Source of the DNA: JAXHUA01 sp034189695
Lineage (GTDB): Bacteria > Chloroflexota > Dehalococcoidia > E44-bin15
Assembly (NCBI GenBank): GCA_034189695.1
Contig: JAXHUA010000094.1
Location: 1 to 8,497 of the forward strand
DNA: 8,497 nucleotides
Direction of reading: 5' to 3'
The notes beneath the pieces were generated by a model that worked only from the letters and a program-made list of their open reading frames with translations, searched no databases and was not told where the DNA came from. The position numbers and the translations under genes were made by a program. How positions within the stretch are numbered: position 1 is the first letter of the stretch; each line of letters begins with the position of its first letter. Positions 5,131 to 8,497 of the stretch are shown piece by piece.

Positions 5131-5835
5131 ATGGACCGCCTCCGCTCTCTGCTCGAGAGAGCGAGACGCATACGCGAGACCGAGGGGACACCGGCCCTGC
5201 TGAGGCACACTCTGTCACTGGCGTCAGAGAGCTTGTTCGAGTATCGGAGCCTGTGGCTTTACGCGGAGCCGGTGGATGCGCATCAAGAATATGACGAGGC
5301 CGAGTTCCTGCCGAGGGTCGACAATCTAAGATTCGAGGTTGTAAGGTCCAACCGGCAGGCCGACGAGCTCGAGGCGCAGGGCTTCGCATTTCGCTCCTGC
5401 GCTCGCAACACTCCAGAACGGCTGGACGGAGGGGCGGTCGCCCTGTGTACCTTCGTCGGGAAGGACTTGGCGAGCATCTGCTGGGTCGCCCTGACCCAGG
5501 AGGCGATGGACGCGCTCCCCGAGCCGCCCTTCAAGGTCGACTTCGACAACGGCGAGGCATGCGGGGCGGATGCCTGGACCAACCCCAGGTACAGGCGAAG
5601 GGGGCTGGCGGCGCACCGCACCCTGAAGACACACCAGTTCTACCAGCAGAACGGCGTGACCATCGGCCGGACGGCGTATCGCAAAGACACCGTCTACCCC
5701 GAGAGGCTGGCCGCCCGTTTCAACCGCACCAGGCATGGCGAGGCACGCTACCTCCGGGTCCTGTGGTGGAGATTCTGGTGGGAGAGGCCGCTGACGCGGC
5801 AGCAGGGGACGGAGTGGCGTGAACAGACTGACTGA
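5131..5835 (+). CDS. GNAT-like N-acetyltransferase, first of a tandem pair
   Basis: This 234-residue protein is probably an acyl-CoA-dependent transferase of the GNAT fold. N-P-R-Y-R-R-R-G-L-A (151-160) matches the acetyl-CoA pyrophosphate-binding loop (R/QxxGxA form), and it follows a strand-rich segment with F-V-G-K-D-L-A-S-I (108-116). An N-terminal helical region of about 45 residues precedes the domain. The tail holds L-W-W-R-F-W-W-E-R-P-L (211-221), which is conserved in the next gene. I chose the ATG at 5131 because it aligns with the start of the paralog (MDRL and MNRL) and gives nearly equal lengths. ATGs at 5119 and 5104 are alternatives, and none has a clear ribosome site. The stop overlaps the next gene by 17 bases, implying coupled translation. 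The substrate is unknown. The long frame upstream of 5104 runs into the protease gene and promoter and is not credible as protein. Confidence 0.72.
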   Translation: MDRLRSLLERARRIRETEGTPALLRHTLSLASESLFEYRSLWLYAEPVDAHQEYDEAEFLPRVDNLRFEVVRSNRQADELEAQGFAFRSCARNTPERLDGGAVALCTFVGKDLASICWVALTQEAMDALPEPPFKVDFDNGEACGADAWTNPRYRRRGLAAHRTLKTHQFYQQNGVTIGRTAYRKDTVYPERLAARFNRTRHGEARYLRVLWWRFWWERPLTRQQGTEWREQTD

Positions 5836-6529
5836 GCCGTTCCGAAGAGCGATGTCAATCTATGAGACAGAGGGCCTCATGCCGCTGGCCAGGCAAGCAG
5901 CTGCATTTGCAGCCGGGAGGGTGTTCAGGTACGAGACGTACTACCTGTATGAGAATGACGGCAGCAGTTTCAGCAAACGTGGCGACGTTGGTCTCCCGCC
6001 CGGTGTGGACGGCCTGGCCTTCAGGGTGGTTCACACGAATGAGGAGGCTGATGCGCTTGAAGCTGAGGGGTTGCGGTTCAGGAAATACGCTGGCGACGCG
6101 AGGGGAAGGCTGGACAAAGGGGCCATGGCATTCTGCGTCTTTGTCGGGCATGACCTTGCCAGCATAGGTTGGCTCTGCACCACGCAGCGGGCCAAAGACA
6201 GCCTGAATGAGCCTCCCCCCGCCAAGGTGGACTTCTCGAAGAAGGAAGCATGGGCCGGCGGCTCCTGGACCAATGCGAGATACAGGAGAATGGGACTCTA
6301 CAGATACACCAGCCTCAAGATGGTCGAGTACTGGCTCCAGCAGGGGATCGTGAAGGACAAATGGGCGGTTGACGGCAGAAACGTCGCTTCACTGGCTGCG
6401 GAATCCAAGACCGGCAACGTCAGATACGCTGAAGGACGCCTGGTCAGGGTGCTGTGGTGGAAACACTGGTGGGAGAAGCCGCTGACCGCTCGGGAGCAGG
6501 AGCGAGATGCGGAGAAGGCGGGCCGGTAG
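5819..6529 (+). CDS. GNAT-like N-acetyltransferase, second of a tandem pair
   Basis: This 236-residue paralog of the upstream protein aligns along its whole length with few gaps. Shared blocks include E-T-E-G (16-19), E-A-D-A-L-E-A-E-G (76-84), G-R-L-D-K-G-A-M-A (96-104), F-V-G-H-D-L-A-S-I-G-W (108-118), K-V-D-F (136-139), the CoA-loop-like A-R-Y-R-R-M-G-L (153-160) and the Trp-rich tail L-W-W-K-H-W-W-E-K-P-L (212-222). An Asn at 188 sits where GNAT proteins often carry a conserved Asn after the CoA loop. The GTG start at 5819 lies inside the end of the first gene, with GGAG (5811-5814) 4 bases upstream, so the pair is probably translationally coupled and may act as a heterodimer or on related substrates. 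The TAG stop lies inside a GC-rich hairpin. The acceptor substrate cannot be inferred. Confidence 0.78.
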   Translation: MNRLTEPFRRAMSIYETEGLMPLARQAAAFAAGRVFRYETYYLYENDGSSFSKRGDVGLPPGVDGLAFRVVHTNEEADALEAEGLRFRKYAGDARGRLDKGAMAFCVFVGHDLASIGWLCTTQRAKDSLNEPPPAKVDFSKKEAWAGGSWTNARYRRMGLYRYTSLKMVEYWLQQGIVKDKWAVDGRNVASLAAESKTGNVRYAEGRLVRVLWWKHWWEKPLTAREQERDAEKAGR

Positions 6530-6545
6530 GCCGGGGGGCCTGCCG
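6524..6545 (+). terminator. GC-rich hairpin spanning the stop of the second acetyltransferase
   Basis: CGGTAGGCC (6524-6532) pairs with GGCCTGCCG (6537-6545) across a GGGG loop, with one T-G wobble. The stop codon TAG (6527-6529) lies in the left arm. No T-run follows, so intrinsic termination would be weak. It may instead protect the 3' end or attenuate read-through into the ribonuclease gene. Confidence 0.35.
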
Positions 6546-6581
6546 AGAAGAGCGAGACGAACGCACGAGACTGGAGGTGTG

Positions 6582-6695
6582 ATGTTGTCATTGCGCCGGG
6601 CCGGCTCACGGCCACACGTAAACACTGCGGTTGACGCCAGCACGCACGAAGACCGTGCGATGGGCCGGGAGCGTGAGCTGTGGCAATCAAGCTGA
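6582..6695 (+). CDS. Possible 37-residue leader ORF overlapping the ribonuclease start
   Basis: An ATG at 6582 follows GGAGG (6573-6577) by 4 bases, a better ribosome site than most genes here have. It opens a 37-codon frame ending in TGA at 6693-6695, overlapping the first 16 bases of the ribonuclease gene in another frame. The product is Arg-rich at its start, with no signal peptide, membrane segment or known motif. Translation through this ORF could couple to or modulate the GTG start at 6680. It may equally be a chance ORF, as the frame stays open upstream without signature. Confidence 0.25.
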   Translation: MLSLRRAGSRPHVNTAVDASTHEDRAMGRERELWQSS

Positions 6696-8086
6696 GTTTC
6701 CTTGGTGCGGCACAGAATGTGACCGGTTCGAGGTTTCTGGTCGAGGCCGACGGCCGCAGGGTCCTTGTCGATTGTGGCCTGTACCAGGAGAGGCAGTTCA
6801 AGTCCAGGGACTGGGAGCCCTTTCCCGTGCCACCCGACTCCATCGACGCCGTGCTCGTTACACACGCCCACATCGACCACTGCGGACTGTTGCCCAAGCT
6901 GGTGCGGGAAGGATTCCGGGGAAAGATTCACTGCACCGCGGCCACGTCCGACATCGTACGCATCATGCTACTCGACGCCGCGAAGCTTCAGGAAGAGGAC
7001 GCGGAGTTCAAGCGAAGGCGTCATGAGCGAGAGGGCAGGAAAGGCCCGTATCCAGAGGTCCCCCTCTATACCGTGGCCGACGCCGAGGAATGCCTGCCGC
7101 TTCTCTCGCCAGCTCGTTACGGCGAGCCCGTCTCCCTCGACGGTGGACTGGTCGCCACCTTTCACGATGCGGGACACGTCCTCGGCTCGTCGATGATCAG
7201 GCTGGTGGTGGGGCGGAACGGGGATGAGAGGACAATCCTGTTCTCCGGGGATGTCGGCCGGTGGGACAAGCCGATACTGCGTGACCCGACGGTCTTCGAC
7301 ACGGCGGACTACGTTGTGGTCGAGTCCACCTATGGCGACAGGCTGCACGAAGATGCCGGCACCATCGCCGCCGACCTCGCGGCGCTCATCGTCTCGACGA
7401 TTGAGGCGAAGGGCAATGTGGTCGTGCCCAGTTTCGCCCTGGAGAGGGCCCAGGAAGTCCTCTACTATCTCAACGGGCTGCTGATTGAACGCCGAATACC
7501 GCCGCTTGTGGTCTTCGTCGACAGCCCTATGGCTATCAACATCACGGAGGTCTTCCAGCAGCACCCGGAGCTGTTCGACGAGGAAATGACGCAGTTGATG
7601 AGACACCGAAGGTCGCCATTCGACTTTCCCGGTCTCACCATGACCCGGACGGTGGAGCAGTCGAAGGCGATAAACAGCATACGCGGCTCAGCCATCATCA
7701 TCGCCGGCTCAGGTATGTGTACTGGAGGAAGAGTGAAGCACCACCTTGCGGCCAACATCTCACGGAGAGGAAGCACCATTCTCTTCGTCGGGTACCAGGC
7801 GGCCGGCACTCTGGGAAGGCAGATTGTCAACGGCGCCAAGCAGGTGAGGATCTTCGGCCAGAAGCACAGGGTGCGGGCAAGGATCGCGCAGATTCACGGT
7901 TTCTCCGCCCACGCCGACAGAGACGAGCTCATGCGCTGGCTTGCATCTCTAAACAGGTCACCAAGGCACCTGTTCGTCGTTCACGGCGAGGCATGTGCCG
8001 CCAATGCCTTCGCTGACCACGTGAGGCAGAGCACCGGCTGGCCCGTGTCTGTACCGCAGTACCAGGAAGTCGCAGTGCTGGATTGA
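6680..8086 (+). CDS. Beta-CASP metallo-beta-lactamase-fold ribonuclease (CPSF73-like)
   Basis: This 468-residue cytoplasmic zinc-dependent RNase/RNA-processing enzyme belongs to the CPSF73-like MBL family. The MBL motifs are D31 (motif 1), H-A-H-I-D-H (62-67, motif 2), H166 in D-A-G-H-V-L-G (motif 3) and D191 in S-G-D-V-G (motif 4). The beta-CASP motifs are A with E215 in E-S-T-Y-G-D, B with H411 in F-S-A-H-A-D and C with H435 in V-V-H-G-E. The conserved A-G-S-G-M-C-T-G-G-R block (342-351) is also present. All metal ligands are intact. Length and the absence of N-terminal KH domains fit the short bacterial type rather than archaeal aCPSF1. The start is GTG, with GGGAG (6667-6671) 8 bases upstream and the family-typical N-terminus (L-S-F-L-G-A-A-Q-N-V-T-G-S). 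It follows the acetyltransferase pair by 150 bases, with no clear promoter in between. Confidence 0.94.
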   Translation: MAIKLSFLGAAQNVTGSRFLVEADGRRVLVDCGLYQERQFKSRDWEPFPVPPDSIDAVLVTHAHIDHCGLLPKLVREGFRGKIHCTAATSDIVRIMLLDAAKLQEEDAEFKRRRHEREGRKGPYPEVPLYTVADAEECLPLLSPARYGEPVSLDGGLVATFHDAGHVLGSSMIRLVVGRNGDERTILFSGDVGRWDKPILRDPTVFDTADYVVVESTYGDRLHEDAGTIAADLAALIVSTIEAKGNVVVPSFALERAQEVLYYLNGLLIERRIPPLVVFVDSPMAINITEVFQQHPELFDEEMTQLMRHRRSPFDFPGLTMTRTVEQSKAINSIRGSAIIIAGSGMCTGGRVKHHLAANISRRGSTILFVGYQAAGTLGRQIVNGAKQVRIFGQKHRVRARIAQIHGFSAHADRDELMRWLASLNRSPRHLFVVHGEACAANAFADHVRQSTGWPVSVPQYQEVAVLD

Positions 8087-8203
8087 CGGCAGCGGCGGCC
8101 GTTGAAACGGACTGTATGCGAGGGCCTGCCCACGAGTGACCCTGGGTGGCACTTTCGGCGAACGTCTTCGGTGATGCACGTTGTGTGTAACGGATAGGAA
8201 GGA

Positions 8204-8497
8204 TTGCTGGAAGAGGAACCCGGCAGAGATGCGGCACCCGGCCTGCTGAGGGCCATCGGGAGACGTCCGCCCTTTCGAGTCCTGCATAATCGCGACTACA
8301 GCCTGCTGTGGACCGGGCAGTTCGGGCACTCGGCGGCTCTGTGGGTGGAAGCGATAGCCCGAAGCTGGCTGATATGGGAGTTGACCGGTTCGGCACTCTT
8401 CTGGCGACGGTCAATCTCCTGAGGGCCATGCCGATGCTCTTCTTCGGGCTTTTCGGCGGGGTCCTGGCTGACCGCTTCGACAAGCGCAAGATCCTCA
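8204..8497 (+). CDS. MFS exporter N-terminus, apparently frameshifted, 3' truncated by window end
   Basis: Two consecutive frames together encode the first two membrane segments of a major facilitator transporter of the EntS/MFS_3-like drug or siderophore exporter type. The first frame (8204 to about 8395) gives a soluble N-terminus, then N-R-D-Y-S-L-L-W-T-G-Q-F-G and A-R-S-W-L-I-W-E-L-T-G-S-A. It then runs into W-R-R-S-I-S and a TGA at 8420. The frame shifted by one (from 8398) resumes with L-L-A-T-V-N-L-L-R-A-M-P and reaches MFS motif A, G-G-V-L-A-D-R-F-D-K-R-K. One base appears to be missing at about 8396-8398. The TTG start at 8204 follows AGGA (8196-8199) by 4 bases, and an in-frame TAG at 8195 excludes an earlier start. 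It may be a pseudogene or a sequencing/assembly error. Confidence 0.75.

Noticed and set aside
8102..8191. TTGAAA (8102) or the GTGTAAC stretch (8185-8191) as promoter for the transporter
   Set aside because: No properly spaced partner hexamer is present for either element.
7929..8489. 186-codon minus-strand frame at the right end
   Set aside because: It covers the end of the ribonuclease and the transporter start on the opposite strand. Its composition is typical of GC-rich shadow frames.

Overview
This is a GC-rich, gene-dense bacterial window with ATG, GTG and TTG starts, good Shine-Dalgarno sites and sigma70-like promoters of the extended -10 type. It has no rRNA, tRNA, CRISPR array, transposase or phage gene. 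Trp is written TGG and most genes end in TGA, so the standard bacterial code applies. A two-subunit oxygen-sensitive Fe-S fumarase points to an anaerobic or microaerobic lifestyle. The tandem Trp-tailed GNAT proteins and a GG..LP.DKL..L.PWL membrane tail resemble what I recall from uncultured Chloroflexota (Dehalococcoidia-like) genomes. That placement is a low-confidence inference, since no marker gene is present.

Layout. 1-63: probable last codons of a gene entering from the left. 64-495: non-coding, with two tandem perfect hairpins that share a core, a candidate extended -10 promoter and a GC-rich leader. 496-3715 (+): a metabolic operon encoding class I fumarase beta subunit, fumarase alpha subunit and malic enzyme. 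Together these convert fumarate to malate and then to pyruvate, CO2 and NAD(P)H. 3746-4975 (-): a secreted matrixin-like zinc protease, convergent with malic enzyme. Its frame continues past one TGA into a 93-residue tail that ends in a membrane anchor. 4976-5130: a divergent promoter region. 5131-6529 (+): two overlapping paralogous GNAT-like acetyltransferases. 6680-8086 (+): a beta-CASP metallo-beta-lactamase-fold ribonuclease, preceded by a possible short leader ORF. 8204-8497 (+): the start of an MFS exporter with an apparent one-base frameshift, running off the right end.

The fumarase and malic enzyme genes form a clear pathway unit. The other genes look like separate transcription units with no shared function that I can demonstrate. 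The most notable signals are the single in-frame TGA between the protease and its membrane anchor, the protease's missing Met-turn, the tandem same-core hairpins, and the unusual Cys-rich sites and beta-then-alpha order of the fumarase.
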